The notes under the pieces: generated by a model
The model's input: the letters and a program-made list of their open reading frames with translations, nothing else
The model's database searches: none
What the model was told of the DNA's origin: nothing
Assembly (NCBI GenBank): GCA_021228405.1
Contig: JAJQRF010000002.1
Coordinates: 372,001 to 436,000, forward strand
Direction of reading: 5' to 3'
Length of the DNA stretch: 64,000 bases
Source: Pyrinomonadaceae bacterium
Lineage (GTDB): Bacteria > Acidobacteriota > Blastocatellia > Pyrinomonadales > Pyrinomonadaceae
In this document: positions 45,762 through 53,594 of the stretch, in pieces
Layout of the letters: each line of letters begins with the position of its first letter
Position numbering within the stretch: position 1 is the first letter of the stretch
Program-made: the position numbers and the translations under genes

Positions 45762-46709
45762 TCAGCGGTTCAGTTCATATGAAACGTCCGTTACCAGAAA
45801 ATCGAGCGGATTGGAAACGCCGTCGGATTCTGATTTTTTATGCGTTTCAAAATTTCGTATTTCAGGCAAATCATTCATAAAATCCTTTGCTTTTAGAAGT
45901 TCGGAATGGTAAACGTCGAAATCGGGAATGTTGCTGTCCCATTCAAGCAAAACCGCCGCGCCGTTCGTTAATTTCCAAGCGAGTGAAAAAAGTTGCCAGA
46001 CTTGCGGCGCGACAAAATTATCGTGCGTGTCGATGATATAATCGCCGCAATTCTGATGTCCGGCGAGGTGCATTTGAACGATCTTTTCGTGCGGCAAATT
46101 TTCGATATAATGCGCCGCGTCGAAGTCGTTATTGAACGATGAAACATAGACATTATTTACGTCGAGCAAAATTCCGCAACCCGTTTCTTCCGTCATCAAA
46201 CGCAAAAAATCCCATTCGTTGATCGTGGATTGTTTGAAGCGCAAATAAGTGCTCGGATTTTCAAAAACGAGCGGTCGCCCGAGAAAATCCTGCGCCTGAT
46301 CGATCTTTTTGCAGACGTGTTTGAGCGATTCTTCGGTGAGCGGCATCGGGAGCAGATCGTGCGAATTAAGACCATTTATGCCTGTCCAGCACAGATGATC
46401 GCTGATCCACAACGGATTTATTTCCGCCGCCAGATTTTTGAGTTTGGTTAAATATTCAAAATTCAGATCGTCTGCACTGCCGATGGAAAGCGAAACGCCG
46501 TGCATTACGACCTTGTAGCGTTCGGCGATCCGGCGGAGAACGTTTTTCGGTCTGCCGCCGGAATCCATAAAGTTTTCCGAGATGATCTCGAACCAATCGA
46601 CTTCGGGCTTATTTTCCAGAATGTCGTTAAAGTGTTTGCTTCTGAGTCCCAGACCAAAGCCCGGATTCGGAAAATCCTTAACGCATTCCGGCGAAGTTTT
46701 TTTGTTCAT
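45762..46709 (-). CDS. DUF692 multinuclear non-haem iron enzyme (MNIO, MbnB/BufB-like)
   Basis: Encodes 315 residues, the usual family length, a TIM-barrel. Metal-ligand motifs are present in order: VVMHGVSLSIGS, WISDHLCW, LVFENPSTY, ILLDVNNVYV, VQMHLAGHQ, IDTHDNF and LLEWDSNIP. Family members oxidise cysteines of ribosomal peptides (oxazolone/thioamide in methanobactin, thiooxazole in bufferins) using a multi-iron centre. Here the likely substrate is the cysteine-rich protein encoded just upstream. The gap before it (134 bases) holds a palindromic repeat. Confidence 0.92.
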   Translation of the reverse strand: MNKKTSPECVKDFPNPGFGLGLRSKHFNDILENKPEVDWFEIISENFMDSGGRPKNVLRRIAERYKVVMHGVSLSIGSADDLNFEYLTKLKNLAAEINPLWISDHLCWTGINGLNSHDLLPMPLTEESLKHVCKKIDQAQDFLGRPLVFENPSTYLRFKQSTINEWDFLRLMTEETGCGILLDVNNVYVSSFNNDFDAAHYIENLPHEKIVQMHLAGHQNCGDYIIDTHDNFVAPQVWQLFSLAWKLTNGAAVLLEWDSNIPDFDVYHSELLKAKDFMNDLPEIRNFETHKKSESDGVSNPLDFLVTDVSYELNR

Positions 46710-46760
46710 TATTTTGAGATTTTATTTTAGGAAGCGAACAAATAGAACATATTTATTACT

Positions 46761-46836
46761 CCACAGATGAACACAGATTCGTTTTAATTGATAAAATCAA
46801 ATTCTTTTACCCGTGTCTATCCGTGTTCATCTGTGG
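46761..46836. repeat. dispersed palindromic repeat, copy 2 (CCACAGATGAACAC family)
   Basis: CCACAGATGAACACAGAT (46761-46778) faces ATCCGTGTTCATCTGTGG (46819-46836) across a 40-base spacer. The arms match copy 1 near 7363. It lies between the cysteine-rich protein gene and the DUF692 gene. Confidence 0.8.
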
Positions 46837-46843
46837 ACGGTTT

Positions 46844-47476
46844 TTATTTATTATTTGCTGTCCCGCACAAATGCGGTTCGCTTTTTTCGCACAGTTCTTT
46901 CGCGTCTTCGGCGGGATTGTTGTAGCCGAAACTGCAATATTTATTGCCGCTGTTGCCGCACGAATCGTAACTGCCTAAACTTTCGACGAGCCACGCTTGC
47001 GGGGGTCCGCATTTATACGGCGACGGTCCGAAATTGCGATTGGCTTTTTTCATCCGTTCTTCAAACAATTTACGCGCCAAAACCCAAACGCTCTTGCCCG
47101 TATTTTCGCCCTGCGTGCTGTAGCGTTCCGCCTGAATCGGAACGGCACAGCTTCCCTGCCACGCACAATCGTTGTTGCCGGGATTGCTCTGTTCTTCGCC
47201 GTCGCCGTATAAACCGCAACCGCCTTGATTACGGCAATTGTTCAGCGTGTGGCAGTTATGCTTCTGTGCGGTCGCGCATAAACCCATTCCGGCGCATTCG
47301 TTCGTGCCGTAGCGGTCGTGTCCTTTGCAGGCATTCAAACCCATACAGACGTGCAGTTCAATCGGCGTTGGAACGACCGTGCCGGACGAAGGCGGAGCCG
47401 GCGCAGGGGTCGAACAACCGCCGCCGCAACCGTTACTGCTTCCGAGATTTTCGATTTTCGTTGATTTTTTGCTCAT
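46844..47476 (-). CDS. 16-cysteine protein, candidate MNIO substrate (RiPP-like precursor)
   Basis: Encodes 210 residues, 16 of them cysteine. A short leader-like start (MSKKSTKIENLGSSNGCGGG) and a Pro/Ser-rich linker precede CMGLNACKGHDRYGTNECAGMGLCATA, HNCHTLNNCRNQGGCGLYG, then CAWQGSC. A helical stretch (SVWVLARKLFEERMKKA) and four further cysteines follow to the end. There is no Sec signal, unlike true bufferins. The C..G..AC.G spacing recalls bufferin cores. It lies 5 bases after the ferritin-like gene. It could also be a metal-storage protein or an enzyme subunit. Confidence 0.65.
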   Translation of the reverse strand: MSKKSTKIENLGSSNGCGGGCSTPAPAPPSSGTVVPTPIELHVCMGLNACKGHDRYGTNECAGMGLCATAQKHNCHTLNNCRNQGGCGLYGDGEEQSNPGNNDCAWQGSCAVPIQAERYSTQGENTGKSVWVLARKLFEERMKKANRNFGPSPYKCGPPQAWLVESLGSYDSCGNSGNKYCSFGYNNPAEDAKELCEKSEPHLCGTANNK

Positions 47477-47481
47477 ATATT

Positions 47482-48894
47482 TTATTTTCCTCTTGGGCTG
47501 TCGGTTAAGCGAACGTCCGGCAAATCCTGAAATCTTTGTGCAAGATAGGAAATTGTCGGATATAAAGCGACGGCTTCGTTGTAGAGTTCGATTAGTTGAG
47601 ATTTGGGACTCGACATCAAACCGAACGGATAATTTTCAAAGGTCGCAGTCGCCTGAAACGTCTGCCCGTTTTCGGTGTAAGTCAAACCCTGAATGTCGCC
47701 GCACAGCGAATTCAGAATGAAGATCATCGTTTTGTGAATGCCGAACATAAAAATCTCATACTGCGTATTTTCGTCCGCCTGATAACAGCCTTCCGTCATA
47801 ATGAAAACGTAGGTATAAACTGCATTGAGCAGATTTGAAACGGCTTGGATCGTGCCTTCGGGATATTTGTCGGCTTTCGGATATTTGGCGGTCGTCGGAT
47901 TCGTCGGAACGTTCAAAACGAAATAATTGCTGATGTTAATATCCTGCAAACCGTATTGGGCGAATTTCTCGTTCAGTTCGTTGTATTCGCAGTAAAGCAG
48001 TGCAAACTTTTCAAAATGCGACAGTTCTTTTTTGTCCTTGTCGTCGTAATCCTTATCGTTTAGCGGTTTGCAATCGACCGAACCGTTCGGATTCAAACCC
48101 GGTGCGCCAGTGTTTCCTTCGCCCTGTTCGACGATCTGCGAAATGGCTTTCTTCGCCGATTTCAGATCGACGACGTGCACGAGATCGCCCGAATCATCCG
48201 CGTCCATATACTGCGCTTTATGATTGATGTCGTAGTAAACCGTGTCGATGTTGTTGTTTGCATAATAACGCCGTCCGGGAACGAGTTGCGGTCGGTCGGT
48301 CGAATATCTCAGTTTTTTGTCGTATTTTTCCAGACATTTTTCGATCATATCGTAAAACTGACCGATGGTTTTATACGGAATCGCTTTGAGGAGCGGCGTT
48401 GTTTCGGGCAGCGGGTCGGGACTTTCGATCTTCAGGAAAGTCATCAACTGATCGAGCGAAAACGGCGCGAGATTGATGTCGAATTCGGGTTCGTGACCGG
48501 GCAGACACGCGGGATAAACCGAAGGCGATCTTCCCGTCAGATGCGGTTGACCGATCAGAGCCTGTTTCAGATTGGATGAAAGCGACATATGGAGCATTTC
48601 TTCCATCACGACGCTCATAATCGTCGCGCCGATCTTGTTGGCGTAAACCATAATTTCCGCCGAAAGTCTTAACGCGACCTTGTTTGCCTCGGGCGTTTCC
48701 ATTCCTTTGCGCGTCAGTTCCTGCGCGAGTGCGCCGCTAATCGCATCCTGGTCGGGAACGCGGTTGACCGAGTAGTATGTAAAAAGGTAAACGGGTATCG
48801 TGGCAATTTCGATTTCGATTGCCTGTTGAATGGCTTCTCCGAGATTTTTCGGAGTAACCTCCGCTTTACCGGAAAAAAACGGGGTTTTTTGCAT
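47482..48894 (-). CDS. ferritin-like protein of the VioB / iminophenyl-pyruvate dimer synthase type
   Basis: Encodes 470 residues. The N-terminal half has AIQQAIEIEIATIPVYLFTYYSV and, later, MEEMLHMSLSSNLKQALIG, the E...ExxH-type metal-binding helices of ferritin-like domains; the IEIATIPVYL phrase is typical of the family around VioB/RebD-type dimer synthases. The rest is unassigned with YEIFMFGIHKTMIFILN near the end. It is the first gene of a four-gene minus-strand locus with the cysteine-rich protein and the DUF692/DUF2063 pair. It may oxidise the same substrate or supply another step. Confidence 0.75.
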   Translation of the reverse strand: MQKTPFFSGKAEVTPKNLGEAIQQAIEIEIATIPVYLFTYYSVNRVPDQDAISGALAQELTRKGMETPEANKVALRLSAEIMVYANKIGATIMSVVMEEMLHMSLSSNLKQALIGQPHLTGRSPSVYPACLPGHEPEFDINLAPFSLDQLMTFLKIESPDPLPETTPLLKAIPYKTIGQFYDMIEKCLEKYDKKLRYSTDRPQLVPGRRYYANNNIDTVYYDINHKAQYMDADDSGDLVHVVDLKSAKKAISQIVEQGEGNTGAPGLNPNGSVDCKPLNDKDYDDKDKKELSHFEKFALLYCEYNELNEKFAQYGLQDINISNYFVLNVPTNPTTAKYPKADKYPEGTIQAVSNLLNAVYTYVFIMTEGCYQADENTQYEIFMFGIHKTMIFILNSLCGDIQGLTYTENGQTFQATATFENYPFGLMSSPKSQLIELYNEAVALYPTISYLAQRFQDLPDVRLTDSPRGK

Positions 48895-49363
48895 ATATTT
48901 TTTATTTGATTTTGGAAAGATTTATCGAAGAGCGGACAAATCTTTTCGGGAAATTAATTTTTAAGTTGAAAGTAGGTTCGGCTCCCTGACAAGCTCAGAT
49001 ATTTGATAAAAAATAAAAACTTCTTTAGCCTTCCCGAAAAAAACGCTAACGGTTGGGAGCAGATTCGACATTAGCTGAACAAAAATAACACAATGAAATT
49101 TTCAAAGTCAACCGAAATTTTTCCGCCCGAAAATTTTATTGACTTTAATTGCATTCGCAGATATGATTGCCTCGTTCTGCGAATTTACTACGCGAATAAA
49201 GTTCTTTGCCGATCGATATTCTTCCATTTCCTGCGTTTTTTTATTGATGGAAGAAATATTTTTTGCGGAAATCGTCGCCGTAAATCTTTCGCCGGATTGC
49301 CGGACAAGCCGTTCAAATAATTCTTTTGATAATTCTTTTGACAAAAATTAAGGAGATAAAAAT
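48895..49363. other. 469-base divergent intergenic region with a candidate small ORF
   Basis: It separates the ferritin-like gene (minus) from the patatin-like gene (plus). It contains the plus promoter listed separately. On the minus strand an ORF from 49344 (TTG) to 49108 would encode 78 residues of natural composition (MSKELSKELFERLVRQSGER, many Lys and Glu), but the start is poor and it overlaps the patatin ribosome site region. I leave it as a possible remnant. No terminator with a clear T tract is seen. Confidence 0.35.
49139..49167 (+). promoter_or_regulatory. candidate sigma-70 promoter of the patatin-like gene
   Basis: TTGACT (49139-49144), 17 bases, TATGAT (49162-49167). The transcript would begin near 49174 and leave about 190 bases of leader before the ATG at 49364. 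Confidence 0.5.
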
Positions 49364-51019
49364 ATGCCCCTGAATCCTTCCGAAAATAAACCTTTCGGAG
49401 ATATTGCCCTCTGTCTTTCGGGCGGCGGGTACCGTGCGGCGACATTTGCGCTCGGCACGCTTTCGATGCTCGACGAACTGAATCTGCTCAAAGACGTAAA
49501 GCTTTTATCGACCGTTTCGGGCGGAACCTTTACGGGTTTGACCTATGCGACCTGGCAGAGCGAAGGCAAAACTTTTGCCGAATTTTACAAAGATTTCAGC
49601 AGTTATCTGAAAACGACGAACGCCATCGACAAAGCGTTGGACGAGCTTTACACAACGCCTTCGCCTTCGGGTTCGACCGATCTGAGCCTGATCCGTTCGG
49701 CGGCAAAATCTTACGCGGATTGTCTGGTCGGGAAACGAACCTTTAAACAGCTTCTCGAAGTTGCCGCCAAAGGCGAACGTTTTCGTGAACTCATTTTCAA
49801 CGCGACCGAATTTCGCGAAGGTAATTCGTTTCGCTTTCGCGCCAGTTTTATTAAAACGGCTTTTATCGGCAATCAAAATTTCGCGGTTCCGAAAGAGGTC
49901 GCCGAAGAAGTTTACCTTGCCGATATTATCGCGGCTTCGTCGTGTTTTCCGGGCGCGTTCGAGCCGATTCGGTTTCCCGACGATTTCTACTGGAAAAGCC
50001 CGCTTGCCGCGATTCGCGAAAAATTAATCGCAGATGTCGAAAATCCCATCACGCACAAACGCTATCAGAACGGCTTCAAGGTTGATAAAAACTGTGTTCC
50101 GCTGCCGCTGATGGACGGCGGCGTTTACGATAATCAAGGCATTTCGAGCGCGGTGATGGCAGATCAGGACAATTCTTTCGGATTGTTTCTGGTGACGGAT
50201 ACGAGTCCGCGTGAAGACGATATTTTGAATCTGCCCGATGCGAGTCCGCGCCGCGGCTGGGTTTCGCTCGAAACGATGTTTTGGCTTGCCGTCGGGCTTT
50301 TCGTTGTCTGTCTGCTTGCGATCGGCATTACGGGCTATTCGTTTTTCAAAACCGGCGAACCGCATCGCTTTGCCCACTGGCAGATCGTTGTCGGATACAT
50401 TATCGCAATTTCCCCGTCGTTTCTGCTGATCGGCGTGCTGGCGTGGGTTTATTCGCAATTTCGCCAAATCGAAACACTGAAAATTTCGGGCGCAGAGTTC
50501 AAACTCTGGCATTATTTCAAGAAACTGGCTTTGCCCGATGCAATCGAGCTCATCAAAGCGCGCGTGAATTCGGTATTGGCGATGACCTCGAACGTTTTTA
50601 TGAAACGCATCCGCCAATTGCAGTTCAATAACCTGATGAACGCACAGTCGAAAAACGAACTCGTCGCATTTAATCTTGTCTATTCGCTCAATCCGACAGT
50701 CAGCCGCGATTGGCTCTGGAAGCTCGATCCCGATCTGGAACCGACTCCTGAAATGAGAAAAACTTCCGCGAAAGCCGAACTCATTCCGACCGCGTTGTGG
50801 ATGAACGAGGGGCAATTTGAGATTTTGATCGACTGTGGGCGCGCTACCACCTGCTTTTCACTGCTGAAATATCTCTGGCAAAAATGGCTGGCAGAGGAAA
50901 ATGCGGCGCAGAAACAATCGCCGCCCGTCGAAGTCCCGAAACCGAACACGCCCGCTTCACCGTATTTCGAGATTTACACCCAACTGAAAGCAAAATGGCT
51001 CGAGCTCAAGCAAAAATGA
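49364..51019 (+). CDS. patatin-like phospholipase with two central membrane segments
   Basis: Encodes 551 residues with AAGGAG upstream of the ATG. The patatin hydrolase fold is shown by LCLSGGGYRAATFALG (glycine-rich oxyanion loop), the nucleophile in LSTVSGGTFTG, and the catalytic aspartate in LMDGGVYDNQG. Between about residues 306 and 375 two hydrophobic segments (MFWLAVGLFVVCLLAIGITGYSFF and IVVGYIIAISPSFLLIGVLAWVY) divide the protein; the remainder is cytosolic-type. It probably hydrolyses acyl lipids at the inner membrane. Whether it serves lipid turnover or defence cannot be told from context. Confidence 0.85.
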   Translation: MPLNPSENKPFGDIALCLSGGGYRAATFALGTLSMLDELNLLKDVKLLSTVSGGTFTGLTYATWQSEGKTFAEFYKDFSSYLKTTNAIDKALDELYTTPSPSGSTDLSLIRSAAKSYADCLVGKRTFKQLLEVAAKGERFRELIFNATEFREGNSFRFRASFIKTAFIGNQNFAVPKEVAEEVYLADIIAASSCFPGAFEPIRFPDDFYWKSPLAAIREKLIADVENPITHKRYQNGFKVDKNCVPLPLMDGGVYDNQGISSAVMADQDNSFGLFLVTDTSPREDDILNLPDASPRRGWVSLETMFWLAVGLFVVCLLAIGITGYSFFKTGEPHRFAHWQIVVGYIIAISPSFLLIGVLAWVYSQFRQIETLKISGAEFKLWHYFKKLALPDAIELIKARVNSVLAMTSNVFMKRIRQLQFNNLMNAQSKNELVAFNLVYSLNPTVSRDWLWKLDPDLEPTPEMRKTSAKAELIPTALWMNEGQFEILIDCGRATTCFSLLKYLWQKWLAEENAAQKQSPPVEVPKPNTPASPYFEIYTQLKAKWLELKQK

Positions 51020-51173
51020 AAAACAATCAAGTCTGCACTCGCAGGTATCGGCATCAATTACGTTAAACTATGTATTTTAATTGATTTCTTGCGAAAATTT
51101 TCTCAAAGTGCAATCATTTTCTTTGCGGTATTTGCCCTTTTCGCATCTAAGAAATAAAGGAGTTTTTAAGAAA

Positions 51174-52286
51174 ATGTCAGCAATTTTGGAAGCAGTCAGA
51201 CCGATTGAAGAATATCTGGTAATGAGCGATGAAGAAATCGCCGAACGCATCGAAACGGCGCGGAAGGAGTTAGGTTCGCGGGTCGTAATTTTAGGTCATC
51301 ATTATCAGCGCGACGACGTAATTTCACACGCCGACCTGACGGGCGATTCTTATCAGCTTTCAGTGATGGCTTCGCAGACGGATGCGGAATACATCGTTTT
51401 TTGCGGCGTGCATTTTATGGCTGAATCGGCGGATATTTTGGGTAAACCGCAACAGCGCGTGATCTTGCCCGACCTCGGCGCGGGTTGTTCGATGGCTGAT
51501 ATGGCAACAATCGAACAGGTCGAAGATGCCTGGGAACAATTACGCGAAATCGGCGTTTTGAAGCAAAAGGTCGCGCCGATCACTTATATGAATTCGTCGG
51601 CGGCGATCAAAGCTTTTTGCGGACGCAACGGCGGCGTTGTCTGCACTTCGTCAAATGCCGTTCCGCTTTTCGATATTTACCTCAAAGAATACGACAAAAT
51701 GATGTTTTTTCCCGATCAGCATTTGGGCAGAAACACGGGCGCAAAATTCGGAATTCCGCTCGACAAGATGGTTTTGTGGAATCCGCACGACGAACTCGGC
51801 GGCAACACGGAAGAAGATTTATTGAACGCCAAACTCATTTTATGGCGCGGACATTGTTCGGTTCACGGTCGTTTCAAGCCTTGGCACGTTGACCGGATTC
51901 GTAAACAGGTTCCTGACGTAAAAGTTCTCGTGCATCCCGAATGTGCACGCGAAGTTGTCGAAATTTCCGATTTTAACGGCTCGACCTCATACATTATCAA
52001 TATGGTCGAAAAAGCCGCACCGGGAACGAAATGGGCGATCGGAACGGAAGTTAATCTCGTAAACCGGCTCGCGCAAAAATTCCCCGACAAAGAGATACAT
52101 CTGCTCGCACCCGACCTTTGTATGTGCGCGACGATGTATCGCATCGCGCCGCAGAATTTAGCGTGGGCAATGGAAAATTTGACGGCGGGAAATGTCGTCA
52201 ATGAAATCGTCGTCGATGACGAAACAAAACATTTCGCGCTCGTCGCACTCGAAAGAATGATTAACCTGACCGAGAAAAACAAATAG
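51174..52286 (+). CDS. nadA: quinolinate synthase
   Basis: Encodes 370 residues; start at 51174 with AAAGGAG upstream. It condenses iminoaspartate with dihydroxyacetone phosphate to quinolinate in NAD synthesis, using a [4Fe-4S] cluster. Characteristic phrases are VVILGHHYQRDDVISHADLTGDSYQLS, VFCGVHFMAESADIL, MNSSAAIKAFCGRNGGVVCTSSNA, HPECAREVVE and LCMCATMYRIAPQNLAWAME, which include the three cluster cysteines. No nadB or nadC is in this window. Confidence 0.95.
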   Translation: MSAILEAVRPIEEYLVMSDEEIAERIETARKELGSRVVILGHHYQRDDVISHADLTGDSYQLSVMASQTDAEYIVFCGVHFMAESADILGKPQQRVILPDLGAGCSMADMATIEQVEDAWEQLREIGVLKQKVAPITYMNSSAAIKAFCGRNGGVVCTSSNAVPLFDIYLKEYDKMMFFPDQHLGRNTGAKFGIPLDKMVLWNPHDELGGNTEEDLLNAKLILWRGHCSVHGRFKPWHVDRIRKQVPDVKVLVHPECAREVVEISDFNGSTSYIINMVEKAAPGTKWAIGTEVNLVNRLAQKFPDKEIHLLAPDLCMCATMYRIAPQNLAWAMENLTAGNVVNEIVVDDETKHFALVALERMINLTEKNK

Positions 52287-52292
52287 AGTGCT

Positions 52293-52354
52293 AACGGATA
52301 GTTGATAACGGATAACTGATTTCAACTATCAACTATCCGTTATCCGTTATCGCT
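52293..52354. repeat. inverted array of 7-base units between nadA and RNase Z genes
   Basis: The left side reads AACGGAT-AGTTGAT-AACGGAT-AACTGAT. The right side reads ATCAACT-ATCCGTT-ATCCGTT-ATCG, the reverse complement of the same units. It forms a large hairpin between the two genes. It begins seven bases after the nadA stop. Confidence 0.8.
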
Positions 52355-52361
52355 TAAACAA

Positions 52362-53273
52362 ATGTCTGCACGAACTTTTATCGCTTTAGGCACTGCCAGC
52401 CAGGTTCCGACGCGCGAACGCAATCACAACGGTTATTTTATTCGTTGGGACAAAGAAGGATTTTTGCTCGATCCGGGCGAAGGCACCCAGCGGCAGATGA
52501 TCTTTGCGGGGGTGACGGCTTCGCAGATCACGAAGATTTTTATAACTCATTTTCACGGCGATCATTGTCTTGGCTTGGCGGGGGTTTTACAGCGGATTTC
52601 GCTCGATAAGGTCGCACACGAGGTCGAAATTTATTATCCTTCGTATGGTCGAAAATACATCGATCATTTGCGGAATTCATCCGTTTACAATAATGTCGCC
52701 GACATTTCGGAAAAGCCCTTTAACAGTGAGGGCGTGATTTTTGAAAGCGAAAATTTAATGATCGAAACGCGCAGGCTCGATCACACGGTCGAATCGTGGG
52801 GTTATCGTTTTCAGGAAAAGGACGACGTGACGATGCTTCCCGAAAAGCTGAATGAATTCGGTATTTTCGGCAAAAATGTGGCAAAATTGAAGAGTGAAAA
52901 AACGTTTGAGATCGACGGGAAAACGGTTAAATTGGAAGAGGTCAGCGTATTCAAAAAAGGGCAGAGCGCGGCTTTTATAATGGACACGAAATTATGCGAA
53001 TCCGCGTATAAGTTGGCGAAGGACGTTGATATTTTGATCTGTGAATCGACTTATCTGGCGGCGGAAACTGTGGATGCGGTAAAGAACGGACATTTAACGT
53101 CGGAGCAAGCCGCCGAAATCGCTAAAAAAGCAAACGCCCGAAAACTGGTCTTAACCCATTTTTCGCAACGCTACCTTTCGACCGAAAAGTTTGTGACCGA
53201 AGCGAGGAAAATTCACGAAAACACGGTTGCCGTGAGCGACGGCGAACAAATTGAAATTACGAGAAGTAGTTAG
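52362..53273 (+). CDS. rnz: ribonuclease Z
   Basis: Encodes 303 residues, the normal size for the short form (ElaC/RNase Z). The metallo-beta-lactamase motif THFHGDHCLGL (HxHxDH), the start LGTASQVPTRERNHNGYF, the later AAFIMDTK aspartate and LTHFSQRY histidine are all present. The enzyme removes 3' trailers from tRNA precursors in the cytoplasm. It overlaps no gene but is 3 bases before the ferredoxin gene, so the two are likely co-transcribed. Confidence 0.93.
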   Translation: MSARTFIALGTASQVPTRERNHNGYFIRWDKEGFLLDPGEGTQRQMIFAGVTASQITKIFITHFHGDHCLGLAGVLQRISLDKVAHEVEIYYPSYGRKYIDHLRNSSVYNNVADISEKPFNSEGVIFESENLMIETRRLDHTVESWGYRFQEKDDVTMLPEKLNEFGIFGKNVAKLKSEKTFEIDGKTVKLEEVSVFKKGQSAAFIMDTKLCESAYKLAKDVDILICESTYLAAETVDAVKNGHLTSEQAAEIAKKANARKLVLTHFSQRYLSTEKFVTEARKIHENTVAVSDGEQIEITRSS

Positions 53274-53276
53274 GAT

Positions 53277-53510
53277 ATGGCAGAAATTACAGACAAATTA
53301 CCTGAAAATACACGCGGAAAATATTACGTCGATTCGCAATGTATCGACTGTGACGTGTGCCGCGACACGTCGCCGAAAAATTTTACGCGCGACGACAACA
53401 ACGGCTATTCATACGTTTACAAACAACCCGAAACCGCCGAAGAAGTCGAACTCTGCGAAGAAGCTCTGGCGGCGTGTCCCGTCGAAGCGATCGGCGATGA
53501 CGGAAATTAA
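53277..53510 (+). CDS. [4Fe-4S] ferredoxin, short type
   Basis: Encodes 77 residues. CIDCDVC supplies three ligands (CxxCxxC) and the fourth lies in AACPVEAIG near the C-terminus; one further cysteine (ELCEEAL) is present. This is a single-cluster ferredoxin of the bacterial short kind. It is cytoplasmic and carries electrons; the partner is not identified, although glutamate synthase genes lie a few kilobases downstream. Confidence 0.88.
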   Translation: MAEITDKLPENTRGKYYVDSQCIDCDVCRDTSPKNFTRDDNNGYSYVYKQPETAEEVELCEEALAACPVEAIGDDGN

Positions 53511-53594
53511 CTAAACTGTTTTTTTGGCAAACGGCAGTTTGCGGGCAAAATACCTTGAATTTGTCGCAACAGGGAGAAAATACTCCGGCATTGG

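Noticed and set aside
46813-47508. Plus-strand frame of 231 codons opposite the cysteine-rich gene
   Set aside because: Its many Cys and Arg residues mirror the minus-strand cysteine and alanine codons; the minus frame has proper spacing to its neighbours and a start just after the ferritin-like gene.
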